Shown here: positions 41,076-49,748 of the stretch, piece by piece
How the letters are laid out: every line of letters starts with the position of its first letter
How positions within the stretch are numbered: position 1 is the stretch's first letter
DNA from: DATEVL01 sp035281845
GTDB lineage: Bacteria; Chloroflexota; Anaerolineae; Anaerolineales; E44-bin32
Direction: 5' to 3'
DNA length: 64,000 nt
NCBI GenBank assembly: GCA_035281845.1
Contig: DATEVL010000082.1
Location: forward strand, 1 to 64,000
The notes under the pieces: model-generated
What the model was told of the DNA's origin: nothing
What the model saw: the letters and a program-made list of their open reading frames with translations, nothing else
The model's database searches: none
Made by a program: the position numbers and the translations under genes

Positions 41076-41911
41076 GTCGGGAGTTCCTGACCCTAGATGA
41101 CATCGAGATGGCGACGGCTGCGATCCGCGAAAGGACGAAACTGCAGCCTCGCCTCGGGATGATTCTCGGCTCCGGACTCGGCCCTTTGGCGGACGATATC
41201 CAGGAGGCCACGCGCCTGGAAGGCCGCGAGATTCCGGGCTGGCCGGCGGCCTCCATCGCCGGTCACGCTGGGCGGATTCATATGGGGATCCTCGAGGGCC
41301 AACCGGTGATCGTCATGCAGGGCCGGGCGCATTTCTACGAAGGTCATTCGATGGCCCGTATCGGCCTCCCGGTGCGAGTCATGCAGCGGCTGGGGATCGA
41401 AATCCTGATCGTGACCAACGCTGCCGGCGGCGTCAATCCGGATTTCGTCCCGGGCGATCTGATGCTCATCACCGATCATCTCAATCTGATGGGGATGGCC
41501 GGACCGTCTCCGCTGCGCGGACCCAATCTCGAGGAGTTCGGCCCGCGCTTCCCGGACATGAGCCAAGCCTACGATCGCCCCCTGCAAGCGTTGGCCCGCC
41601 AGGAGGCGAAGGCTGCCGGACTTGTGCTGCGGGAAGGTGTTTACTTCTGCTTGGCGGGTCCATCGTTCGAGACGCCCGCCGATTTGCGCTTCTTGCGGCT
41701 GGCCGGCGTGGACGCGGTCGGGATGTCGACGGTGCCTGAAGTGACCGTTGCCCGCCACGGTGGAACTCGTGTGCTCGGCGTCTCCGGCATCAGCAATAAG
41801 GCCAACCTCGACGGCGACACGGCGACGACTCACGAGGAAGTGCTGCAGGCCGGCGAGCTGATCGCGCCGAAGCTCAGCGGACTGTTGCGCCGGGTCCTCC
41901 GCAAGCTGTGA
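41072..41911 (+). CDS. Purine nucleoside phosphorylase (trimeric, inosine/guanosine type)
   Basis: 279 residues. MILGSGLGPLADDI is the phosphate-binding glycine loop, and VIVMQGRAHFYEGHS supplies Arg and His. VTNAAGGVNPDFVPGDLMLI, FCLAGPSFETPADLRFLR (Glu and purine contacts), DAVGMSTVPEV and SGISNKANLDG (Asn) are the class I PNP signatures. It cleaves purine nucleosides with phosphate in salvage. Translation is coupled to the Xer-like gene by a 4-base overlap; the membrane protein gene follows 13 bases after. Confidence 0.96.
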   Translation: MSREFLTLDDIEMATAAIRERTKLQPRLGMILGSGLGPLADDIQEATRLEGREIPGWPAASIAGHAGRIHMGILEGQPVIVMQGRAHFYEGHSMARIGLPVRVMQRLGIEILIVTNAAGGVNPDFVPGDLMLITDHLNLMGMAGPSPLRGPNLEEFGPRFPDMSQAYDRPLQALARQEAKAAGLVLREGVYFCLAGPSFETPADLRFLRLAGVDAVGMSTVPEVTVARHGGTRVLGVSGISNKANLDGDTATTHEEVLQAGELIAPKLSGLLRRVLRKL

Positions 41912-41924
41912 TTTCCTCCGCGGG

Positions 41925-42620
41925 ATGGACGAAGCGCTGCTTCTCATTCAGGCCTATCAGACGTGGATCTTCCTGGTCCTGGCGCTGGCCTTCCTCCTTT
42001 ACGCTCGGAGCGCGGCCGGCTGGTGGCGCGCCGAGCGTCTGGCCGAGTTCGGGCTGGAACGCGAGCGCGCCCGCCGCGGATGGACCCGTTCGGCGGGGAT
42101 GGCGATCGCCGTCACCGGCGTCGGCGTGCTGACATTCTTGGTGGCGACTCTCCTCAGCCCGGCCGTGCCGGCCGCGTTTCGCCCGACGCCGCTTCCCACG
42201 GTGTCCCTCCTTGCGACTCCATCCACTCTTGTTCCTGAGTCGACGGGTCCGGCGGCGACCGCCTTGCCCGAGGCCGCCCTCGACTCGAGCGGCTGCCTCA
42301 ACCCGGCGGCGACCCTGATCTTCCCGGAAGAGGGGAGCGAGCTGGGCGGGATGGTGACGATCCTCGGGTCGGCTTCCATTGCCAACTTCGCCTTTTACAA
42401 ATACGAGTACATTCCGTTGGCGGCCGGAAGTCCGGCTCCAGGTGCCGTTTGGCGGGCCATTTCGGCCGGCACCGAGCCCAGAATGGACTCCGACCTCGGG
42501 TCTTGGGACACGACCTTGGTGAACCCCGGCGATTACGGTTTCCGCCTCGTGGTGACCGACACGGCCGGCAACGCGCCGCTCCCCTGCGTTCGCCGGGTTC
42601 GGGTCTTGCCCGGTGGATAA
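41925..42620 (+). CDS. Uncharacterised membrane protein with extracytoplasmic Ig-like domain
   Basis: 231 residues. Two helices (TWIFLVLALAFLLYARSA and GMAIAVTGVGVLTFLVATLL) are followed by a Pro/Thr-rich linker. The beta-sandwich-like domain (about 130-228) carries FPEEGSELGGMVTILGSASI and DYGFRLVVTDTAGNAPLPC. Two Cys (NP-adjacent SGC and LPC) may form a disulfide outside the membrane. The FPxxGxxxxGxVxIxGSA pattern occurs in many Chloroflexota surface proteins. Function unknown. The next gene starts within its last codons. Confidence 0.6.
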   Translation: MDEALLLIQAYQTWIFLVLALAFLLYARSAAGWWRAERLAEFGLERERARRGWTRSAGMAIAVTGVGVLTFLVATLLSPAVPAAFRPTPLPTVSLLATPSTLVPESTGPAATALPEAALDSSGCLNPAATLIFPEEGSELGGMVTILGSASIANFAFYKYEYIPLAAGSPAPGAVWRAISAGTEPRMDSDLGSWDTTLVNPGDYGFRLVVTDTAGNAPLPCVRRVRVLPGG

Positions 42621-43209
42621 GGCCAACCGCGGGCCAGGCCCGACACCCGCCATGGAACCCTTCGTGATCCGCCAGGCTGTCTCGACGGATGTCCCGAGGT
42701 TGATGGAGTTCGATCACTCCTATAGCACCGACCACGTCTGGCAGATGTCGCTCCAGCCTGTGTCGCCCGGCGTGGAAGTGGCGTTTCGAGAAGTCCGCTT
42801 GCCCCGCCCGATGCGCGTCGACTATCCGAGGCGGGTCGAACGCCTGGCCGACGAATGGACCGAGCGGACGGCCCTGTTTGTCGGCGAGATCGACGAGCGA
42901 CTGGCGGGCTACGTGGCCCTGGCGTCGGCACCGGCGCCCGATGCGCTCTGGGTCACCGACTTGGCGGTGGAACCGGTCTTCCGCCGACAAGGGCTGGGCC
43001 GTCGATTGCTTGGGGAGGCGATCGGCTGGGGGCGAGCCCGCCAGCAGGCCCGATTGTTCCTGGAAATGCAGAGCAAGAACTTTCCGGCGATTCAGCTGGC
43101 GCAGAAGATGGGGTTCGTCTTCTCGGGGTACAGCGACTTCTTCTACCCCAACGAAGACATCAGCCTGTTCTTCAGCTTCGACTTGGTGTCCCGTTCTGTA
43201 AATAGCTGA
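42613..43209 (+). CDS. GNAT-family N-acetyltransferase
   Basis: 198 residues from GTG 42613 (overlapping the previous stop); ATG 42652 is an alternative start nearer the domain. Motif A is LWVTDLAVEPVFRRQGLGRR, with the acetyl-CoA pyrophosphate loop RRQGLGRR, preceded by AGYVALAS and followed by LFLEMQSKNFPAIQLAQKMG. These define a GNAT acetyltransferase. Substrate unknown. Last gene of the Xer-like/PNP string. Confidence 0.88.
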   Translation: MDKANRGPGPTPAMEPFVIRQAVSTDVPRLMEFDHSYSTDHVWQMSLQPVSPGVEVAFREVRLPRPMRVDYPRRVERLADEWTERTALFVGEIDERLAGYVALASAPAPDALWVTDLAVEPVFRRQGLGRRLLGEAIGWGRARQQARLFLEMQSKNFPAIQLAQKMGFVFSGYSDFFYPNEDISLFFSFDLVSRSVNS

Positions 43210-43369
43210 AACGTTGTCGGCATAGATTGACCACCTGATGCAACACTGCAACCTTGCTCCGGGACCCCAGGGTGTCGACCCCCACGCCCGCCTCGAACCG
43301 TTCCGAGGTGGAAGGCCTTCGTCGACCTCCCTCCGGAACGGGACACGGGGTTGAGAGCGGCGCTCCGCC

Positions 43370-45277
43370 ATGGACCTGCTGACCAACATCCTGCGTGTGG
43401 TCAACGAAATCCTGGTCGCCGGCAATGCCATCACCGCGCTGGCCCTGCTGCTGTACGCGCTGACCTTCAACCTGCGCGACCGCGTCGCCCGCACCTTTGC
43501 CCTGATCATGGGCTGCGTCGCCATCATCGGTCTGACCGACGTGTTGGCCGCTACCACCGTCGGGGCGCAAGAGATCGAGGCCTGGCTCCGGCTGCAATGG
43601 CTCGGCATCGCCTTCCTCCCGGCGACGTACCTGCACTTCAGCGATGCTCTGTTGGAGGCGACGGGAAGACCCTCGCGCGGCCGCCGCTTCTGGGCCGTTC
43701 GAGTGGCGTATGCCTTGGGCTTGGTGAGCTTCCTCATCGCCGCCCGACCCGACCTGCTTCTGGCCAACCTCGGCGAAGCCGGAGGTGTTCCGCATCTTAC
43801 GGCCGGTCTGTGGTTCCCGGCCTTTCTCGCCTTCTTCTTCGCCGCATTGGGGATCGTCGCCAGCAGCTTGTGGCGCGCCTACCAGCGTTGCCGAACACGC
43901 ACCAGCCGGCGCCGAATGCGGTACTTGATGCTCGGTGCCGCCGGGCCGGTCCTGATCGCCTATCCGTTCCTGACCGCCGGAGGCCCCTTCCTGTTGCAGT
44001 GGCCGTTGGTGTTCTGGACGACGCAGACCCTGATCAACATTCTGGTCGCGGTTCAGATGGTGCTGATGGCCTACTCGGTGGCGTACTACGGGATCAGCTA
44101 TCCCGACCGGGTGGTCAAGAGCCGGCTGTTCCAGTGGATCCTGCGGGGACCGGTGGTGGCGTCGACCGTCCTGGCGGTGTCGGTCGTGGTCAATCGGATT
44201 GCGCTGCTGATGGGGACCGAGCAAAGCCGGTTGGTGCCGATCGCCATGGTCTCGACTCTCCTGTTGCTCCAATTCGCCATCACTCTGTTTCGGCCGTCGA
44301 TCGAACGCTGGTTATTCTACGGCGAAGACCGGCAAGACATCAGCCGCCTGCATCTCCTGGAAGAGAGATTGCTGACTTCCGGCGACTTGCGGCAGTTCCT
44401 CGAGGCGATTCTGAACGCTGTGAGCGACGTCGCCGGGGCCTCGTCGGCCTTTCTGGCCCTGATGGCGGATGGGCGGGTGGACCTGGAAGTGGCCGTGGGG
44501 CCCGATGACCCGCTGCAGGAGATCGGACAGCTACCCCCGACGCTGGCCGACTCGCAGCGGAGCGAACTCCCCGAGCTCGGCCCCGTGTTCGCCTGGGACT
44601 CGTATTGGCTGATTCCTTTGCACCAGCCGGGAGGCTCAGAAATCATCGGCCTGCTCGGGATTCGAGCGATAGCCTTGGAAGAGGGCTTGCCGCCCGAGTC
44701 GGCGTCGGCACTGAAGGTGCTATCGGAGCGCGCCTCCTTCGCCATCGCCGAGCGACTGCTACAGCGTGAAGTCTTCAGCGCCGTCGACCGGCTTGTGCCA
44801 CAGGCCGAGGAGGTCCAACGGCTGCGAGCTGTGGGCCGCTATGCCGGCTCCGACCTGCTACAAGGCGAACCGGAGCTGCAGGCGGAGGCGGATCTCGCGC
44901 ACATGGTGCGCGACGCTCTGACCCACTATTGGGGCGGCCCGCGCCTGACCCGCAGCCCGTTGCTCCGCCTGCGCATCGTGCAGGAGGCGATGGCCCAGAA
45001 CAATGGGAATGCCGTGAACGCTCTGCGATCGGTCCTCTCCCGCGGGGTCGAACGAGTCCGCCCGAGCGGTGATCGCCGCTTCACCGGGGAGTGGATGCTG
45101 TACAACATCCTCGAGATGAAGTTCCTTGAGGGCCGAAAAGTGCGCGACGTCGCGTTGCGTCTGGCGATGTCGGAAGCCGACCTGTACCGCAAGCAGCGGG
45201 TGGCGATCGAGGCGGTGGCGGCGGCAATCTCGCAGATGGAACAGGAAGCCGCCGCACGCGCCGCCAGAAACCAGTGA
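43370..45277 (+). CDS. 7TM receptor with GAF domain and C-terminal HTH-like region, no kinase domain
   Basis: 635 residues. N-terminal seven helices (about residues 8-305) fit the histidine-kinase N-terminal 7TM type, followed by a short coil. A GAF-like domain (about 335-485) begins at LTSGDLRQFLEAILNAVSDV. A helical middle follows, then a C-terminal segment (about 573-625, EWMLYNILEMKFLEGRKV then VALRLAMSEADLYRKQRVAI) that looks like a sigma-region-4-like helix-turn-helix. No HisKA/HATPase motifs are present. It could bind DNA directly at the membrane or pass signals by contact. Not recognised as a named protein. Confidence 0.72.
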   Translation: MDLLTNILRVVNEILVAGNAITALALLLYALTFNLRDRVARTFALIMGCVAIIGLTDVLAATTVGAQEIEAWLRLQWLGIAFLPATYLHFSDALLEATGRPSRGRRFWAVRVAYALGLVSFLIAARPDLLLANLGEAGGVPHLTAGLWFPAFLAFFFAALGIVASSLWRAYQRCRTRTSRRRMRYLMLGAAGPVLIAYPFLTAGGPFLLQWPLVFWTTQTLINILVAVQMVLMAYSVAYYGISYPDRVVKSRLFQWILRGPVVASTVLAVSVVVNRIALLMGTEQSRLVPIAMVSTLLLLQFAITLFRPSIERWLFYGEDRQDISRLHLLEERLLTSGDLRQFLEAILNAVSDVAGASSAFLALMADGRVDLEVAVGPDDPLQEIGQLPPTLADSQRSELPELGPVFAWDSYWLIPLHQPGGSEIIGLLGIRAIALEEGLPPESASALKVLSERASFAIAERLLQREVFSAVDRLVPQAEEVQRLRAVGRYAGSDLLQGEPELQAEADLAHMVRDALTHYWGGPRLTRSPLLRLRIVQEAMAQNNGNAVNALRSVLSRGVERVRPSGDRRFTGEWMLYNILEMKFLEGRKVRDVALRLAMSEADLYRKQRVAIEAVAAAISQMEQEAAARAARNQ

Positions 45278-45390
45278 CGAGTGATCGGTGATCAGTGACG
45301 AGTGACCGGTGATCGGTGATCAGCGCCCACTGTTCACTGATCACTGATTACTGATCACTGATTACTGATCGCTGGCAACTGGTCACTAGT
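45278..45390. repeat. 7-bp tandem repeats (GTGATCR then CTGATYA units)
   Basis: Split from about 45287, it reads GTGATCG, GTGATCA, GTGACGA, GTGACCG, GTGATCG, GTGATCA, GCGCCCA, CTGTTCA, CTGATCA, CTGATTA, CTGATCA, CTGATTA, CTGATCG, CTGGCAA, CTGGTCA. The second half is the reverse complement of the first, so a long imperfect hairpin can form. Confidence 0.85.
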
Positions 45391-45494
45391 CTCTTCGAAG
45401 GAGCTCGCGCGCGGACGGCATCATCTTGCATCCCAGCCTGTTTCGGGTATGCTAACCACGATTCAAGGGGTGCTCGGATCAGGGAGAGGTAACC

Positions 45495-46475
45495 GTGAGC
45501 ACGCCAGCGACACGTGACGAGGCGGGTGACGCACCGCCGCCTCCAGACGAGAGTTGGTGGCAGTCGGTCTACCGCGACGAGGTGCGGCGCTCCGCGGAGG
45601 ATGTCGCCTGGCCGCCCTCGCCCAAGCCCCAGGTCGAGGTCGGGTCGCCCGCCGACTGGCAATGGGCCCGGCAGGTCTACGAAGGCGACGACCTCGTTGA
45701 TCTCCCGGTCGTGGGTTACAACCGAGGCGGTCTGCTCGTTCAGGCCCAGGGCATGCGCGGCTTCGTGCCGCTTTCGCATGTCCTCGAATTGTGCCGAGAG
45801 ACGAACACGACTCACATGCCGGACCTGGAACGTTTCGTCGGGAGGACGCTGCGCCTGCGCGTCATCGAGTTCGATCCCCCGCGCGGCCGCCTGGTGCTTT
45901 CTGAGCGTGCAGCGCAGGCGGCGCCCGGCCGGCGCTGGGAACTTCTACGCTGCCTGCAGCCGGGCGAACGAGTGACCGGAGTCGTGTCCAACCTGACCCC
46001 GTTCGGTGCCTTCGTCGATCTGGGCGGTGTCGAGGGACTGATCCACGTCTCGGAGATTTCGTGGGGCCGCGTACGCCACCCGGCCGACGTCCTTTGCCTT
46101 GGACAGCCGATCGAGGCAGCCGTCCTTTCCACCGATCCGGACCTCGGCCGGATTGCCCTCAGCCTCAAGGCGCTCCGACCCGATCCTTGGGCAACGCTGG
46201 GCAGCCGCCTGCGGATCGGCGACGTCGTGGAAGGAACCGCGACGAGCGTCGTCAGGTTCGGCGTTTTCGTCGAAATCGAAGACGGTGTCGAGGGACTGCT
46301 GCATGTTTCCGAGATCGACTCGGGAGGCGTGGCTCGCCCGTCGGAGCTCCTTCGTGAGGGGGACCGTCTGCGGGTTCGTGTGATTCGCCTCGAGCCGTCC
46401 AACCGGAAGTTGGGGCTCAGCTTGCGCGACTTGGTTGCCACGCGCTCGGGCGAGGCTTCGGCCGAGACGGCCTGA
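45495..46475 (+). CDS. S1-domain RNA-binding protein (three S1 repeats)
   Basis: 326 residues from GTG 45495 (GGAGAGG upstream). The acidic, Pro-rich N-terminus is followed by S1 units at about residues 70-135 (NRGGLLVQAQGMRGFVPLSH), 155-225 (LTPFGAFVDLGGVEGLIHVS) and 235-310 (VVRFGVFVEIEDGVEGLLHV). It resembles short ribosomal protein S1 homologues (RpsA-like/YfhB-like) that help load structured or weak mRNAs. Many genes in this window have weak or no Shine-Dalgarno, but a link is only a guess. Confidence 0.9.
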   Translation: MSTPATRDEAGDAPPPPDESWWQSVYRDEVRRSAEDVAWPPSPKPQVEVGSPADWQWARQVYEGDDLVDLPVVGYNRGGLLVQAQGMRGFVPLSHVLELCRETNTTHMPDLERFVGRTLRLRVIEFDPPRGRLVLSERAAQAAPGRRWELLRCLQPGERVTGVVSNLTPFGAFVDLGGVEGLIHVSEISWGRVRHPADVLCLGQPIEAAVLSTDPDLGRIALSLKALRPDPWATLGSRLRIGDVVEGTATSVVRFGVFVEIEDGVEGLLHVSEIDSGGVARPSELLREGDRLRVRVIRLEPSNRKLGLSLRDLVATRSGEASAETA

Positions 46476-46531
46476 CCCGTCATGATGACCGTCCGAAAGG
46501 AGCCCGGCGCCTCGGCGCAAGGCCACACGGG

Positions 46532-48781
46532 GTGACAAAAGGCCGGGCCGCCCAACCCAAGGAACCCTCTCGGCCTCCGCGCCGCCCCGCGGCGGGCGGC
46601 CAAGCGTGGGACATCGCCGGCTGGCTGCGCGAGCATGGCGACGATGCCGCCGCCCTGGCACTGGGCGTGGCGTCCCTCATTACGATCCTTGGGATGCTCG
46701 GGTTGACTCAAGGCGCCCTGGTGGACGCGTGGGTGGTTGCCCAGCAGCGTTGGCTCGGCTGGTTCTCCCCGATTCTCCCGATAACGATGATGATCGGCGT
46801 CGTGGCGCTGGGGCGCCGCCGGCTGGGGATTCCCTGGGAGATCCCCTGGGTGCGAATTGTCGCTCTGGAAATCGCGCTCTTCGCCGCCATGGGCGGGCTA
46901 GCGCTCGCCGCGGACTACTCATTGGCGGAAAGCGAGTCCGGGCAGGGCGGAGGCCTGATCGGGTGGGGAGTCGGCGCGCTGGCGGGCGGGGTGCTTGGCC
47001 GCTGGGGTGGTCTGGCCGTCCTCCTCGGCTTGGTAGCGGCCGCTATCGCCCTCGCCGCACGCACGCCGAGTGTTGTCTCCGGCAGGGCCTCGACCGCGCG
47101 GCGTGACGAGCGGGTCGAGGCAGATGCGGAATGGCTGCCCGAACCGGAGCCGCTGGCGGCCCTCGCGGCTGAGGCAGACGACAAGACGGAGGCCCGAGCC
47201 GGGACGGTCCGACCGAGGAAACCGGAAGAAGCGCGATCTCGTCCGGCCACGCGTCCCGCCGCCTCTCCGAGGACCTCCGGCGCTCGTTGGGACCGCGACA
47301 AACGCCTCCCTCCCCTCGATTTGTTGGACCGGGTCGAAACTCGGCGAGCGACGTCCAAAGAGATCCAACAAATGTCCGGCGTCATCGAGCGGACCTTGGC
47401 CGACTTCGGGCTGCCGGCGCGCGTGATCGATCATCGGACCGGGCCCTCCGTGACCCAGTTCGCCGTCGAACCCGGATACATCGAGCAGGCCGGCGCTGAC
47501 GGCCACGTCCGCCGGCAGAAGGTTCGCGTTTCACAGATCTCGGGGCTGGCCGATGATCTGACCCTGGCCCTTTCAGCGCCGGCCATCCGGGTGGAAGCCC
47601 CCGTCCCCGGGCAGGCCTACGTCGGCATCGAGGTCCCCCATCGCCGGCCGGCCCTGGTCAGCCTGCGGGCGGTCATGGAATCCGAGTCGTTCCAGAAGGT
47701 CGGATCGCCGCTGGCAATCGCGCTGGGACGGGATGTCGCCGGCGAGGCCGTCTCGGCCGACCTGGTGGGGATGCCGCACTTGCTCATCGCCGGCACGACC
47801 GGATCGGGGAAGTCGGTCCTGATGACGTCTGTGGCCGCCTGCCTGCTCTTCAACAACACGCCCGCCGACCTACAGATGGTCCTGATCGATCCGAAGATGG
47901 TCGAGCTGGTGCGGTTCAACGGCGTTCCCCACCTGATGGGGAAGGTCGAGACCGAGCTGAATCGGATCGTCGTCGTCCTGCGCTGGTGCACGCAGGAGAT
48001 GGACCATCGCTATCGAGAGCTCGAGCGCGAAGGGGCTCGCGATCTGGAGGCCTACAATCGCAAGCTGCGCCGTCGACGCGACGGCCGACCGCTGCCGCGG
48101 GTGGTCGTCCTGATCGATGAGCTGGCCGACCTGATGATGATGGCGCCCGATCAGACGGAACGGACACTGGTGCGGCTGGCCCAAATGGGGCGTGCCACTG
48201 GGATCCACCTGGTCGTGGCGACGCAGCGCCCGAGCACGGATATCGTCACTGGGTTGATCAAAGCCAACTTCCCGGCCCGTATTTCGTTCGCCGTCCCCTC
48301 CATGGTCGATTCGCGCGTGATCCTGGATGGGGCGGGGGCCGAGACGTTGTTGGGGAAGGGGGACATGCTGTTCCTGTCCCCCGAGGCCAGCGCGCCGGTT
48401 CGCTTGCAGGGGGTGTTCGTCGGCGACTCCGAAGTCGAGCGGCTGGTGGACTATTGGCGGGAGGCAGCCGAACCCGAGCCGACAGAAGCGGATGCCGCCC
48501 CTGCGCAGGCGCCGTGGGAGGACTTGATCGCCCGCGCCGAATCCAGCGACGAGCAGGACGAAGTGCTCGAGCAAGCGATTGCGCTGGTGCGCAAGAGCGG
48601 CATGGCCAGCGCCTCCTTGCTGCAGCGCCGCCTGCGCATTGGCTACCCGCGCGCCGCGCGCCTGATGGACGAGCTGGAAGAGCTCGGAGTTGTCGGCCGC
48701 TCGCAAAGCGGCGGCAAGACGCGCGAGGTCTTGGTGCGAGAAGATGACGAGGAAGAGGAGTTCGACGAAGACGAAGCCTGA
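46532..48781 (+). CDS. ftsK: FtsK/SpoIIIE-family DNA translocase
   Basis: 749 residues from GTG 46532. Four N-terminal helices (residues ~38-190) are followed by an acidic linker, then the alpha/beta motor. VRVEAPVPGQAYVGIEVPH, the GIAMGKD-equivalent AIALGRDVAG, Walker A AGTTGSGKSV, Walker B VVVLIDELADLMM, and GIHLVVATQRPSTDIVTGLI are present in order. The C-terminal winged-helix gamma domain (ASLLQRRLRIGYPRAARLMD) reads KOPS-type sequences. It pumps chromosomal DNA through the closing septum and in other bacteria activates XerCD; the only Xer-like protein here lacks its nucleophile. Confidence 0.96.
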   Translation: MTKGRAAQPKEPSRPPRRPAAGGQAWDIAGWLREHGDDAAALALGVASLITILGMLGLTQGALVDAWVVAQQRWLGWFSPILPITMMIGVVALGRRRLGIPWEIPWVRIVALEIALFAAMGGLALAADYSLAESESGQGGGLIGWGVGALAGGVLGRWGGLAVLLGLVAAAIALAARTPSVVSGRASTARRDERVEADAEWLPEPEPLAALAAEADDKTEARAGTVRPRKPEEARSRPATRPAASPRTSGARWDRDKRLPPLDLLDRVETRRATSKEIQQMSGVIERTLADFGLPARVIDHRTGPSVTQFAVEPGYIEQAGADGHVRRQKVRVSQISGLADDLTLALSAPAIRVEAPVPGQAYVGIEVPHRRPALVSLRAVMESESFQKVGSPLAIALGRDVAGEAVSADLVGMPHLLIAGTTGSGKSVLMTSVAACLLFNNTPADLQMVLIDPKMVELVRFNGVPHLMGKVETELNRIVVVLRWCTQEMDHRYRELEREGARDLEAYNRKLRRRRDGRPLPRVVVLIDELADLMMMAPDQTERTLVRLAQMGRATGIHLVVATQRPSTDIVTGLIKANFPARISFAVPSMVDSRVILDGAGAETLLGKGDMLFLSPEASAPVRLQGVFVGDSEVERLVDYWREAAEPEPTEADAAPAQAPWEDLIARAESSDEQDEVLEQAIALVRKSGMASASLLQRRLRIGYPRAARLMDELEELGVVGRSQSGGKTREVLVREDDEEEEFDEDEA

Positions 48782-48980
48782 CCAGTGGTCATTGTTCGGT
48801 GCTCAGAAACAAGCTGTCAGCGGTCAGCCGTCAGCTTTCAGCCAAGCCTTCTGATAACCATCAATCGCCAATCGCTAATCGCCAATCTCCAATCTCCAAT
48901 CTCCACCCACCCTCACTATCAAACAAGATCAACGGGCCTCTGACCACTCACCACCGCCCACTGACCACTCTTGGTTGGCG
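48782..48980. repeat. Composite 7-bp-period intergenic repeat, copy B (inverted)
   Basis: 48803-48904 is the reverse-complement match of 18741-18842. A further run CTGACCA/CTCACCA/CCGCCCA/CTGACCA sits at about 48939-48968. It fills the gap between ftsK and the CDP-alcohol transferase; no gene is seen. Confidence 0.85.
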
Positions 48981-49038
48981 CTTGACGTCTGATGCCGGCC
49001 GGGTTAGCATGTGACGATTCCCTTTCAGCGAGATCTCC

Positions 49039-49683
49039 ATGAGCGTCCATGAAGGCGTACAACCGGCCCAGCGGACCTTTTCCGACTACATGCGCCTGCG
49101 TTTCAAGGGGGTTCTCGACCCGGTAGCCGGTTTCCTGCTGCGACTCGGGCTGATGCCCAACACGATCACTTTGCTTGGGCTGGCCGGCAACGCCATCAGT
49201 ATCATCTTCCTGGCGCGCGGCAACTTGCTCATCGGCGGTCTGCTGGTCCTGGTCATGGGCCCGATTGACGCGCTGGATGGCGCGATGGCGCGCCTGCGGG
49301 GGGAGGCGAGCGATTTCGGCGCCTTCGTCGATTCGGTGACCGACCGCTACTCGGAACTGCTCATCTACGCGGGGCTCATCTATTTCTTCCTGTTCTCGGG
49401 CCAGTCGGCGATGGTTGTTTTGAGTTTCGTCGCGGCAGCCGGCTCGGTGCTGGTTTCGTACGTCAAAGCCCGCGCCGAATCGCTCGGCTTCGAAGCCCGC
49501 GGTGGAATGCTGACCCGACTGGAGCGATACTTAATCTTGGCGCCGGCGCTCGTCCTCACCGGTCTCGGCCTGACTCAGGCGGTCCTCGTCGGCGTCGGCC
49601 TGATCGCCATCCTGGCGAACGTGACCGCGCTGCAACGGATTCTCGCCGTCCGCCACCAGGCTCGGATGCGGTCCGGCGGGTAG
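49039..49683 (+). CDS. CDP-alcohol phosphatidyltransferase family protein
   Basis: 214 residues, five to six helices. The catalytic motif is DALDGAMARLRGEASDFGAF followed by VDSVTDRYSE, i.e. D(x)2DG(x)2AR(x)nG(x)3D(x)3D, which binds metal and the CDP-linked lipid. N-terminal NTITLLGLAGNAISI is the usual first helix. The AMARLRG/DSVTDRYSE version resembles phosphatidylinositol-phosphate-synthase-like and archaetidyl-type enzymes more than PgsA, but the acceptor cannot be fixed. lgt follows. Confidence 0.88.
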   Translation: MSVHEGVQPAQRTFSDYMRLRFKGVLDPVAGFLLRLGLMPNTITLLGLAGNAISIIFLARGNLLIGGLLVLVMGPIDALDGAMARLRGEASDFGAFVDSVTDRYSELLIYAGLIYFFLFSGQSAMVVLSFVAAAGSVLVSYVKARAESLGFEARGGMLTRLERYLILAPALVLTGLGLTQAVLVGVGLIAILANVTALQRILAVRHQARMRSGG

Positions 49684-49748
49684 ACCGAGCCCATTCCCAG
49701 CGCAGGCGATGAATTGGCAGTCTCCAATCCCTGGATAAGGGTTGCCCC

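Noticed and set aside
45278..45390. CRISPR array
   Set aside because: The 7-bp units are degenerate and contiguous with no spacers of constant length, and no cas genes are present.
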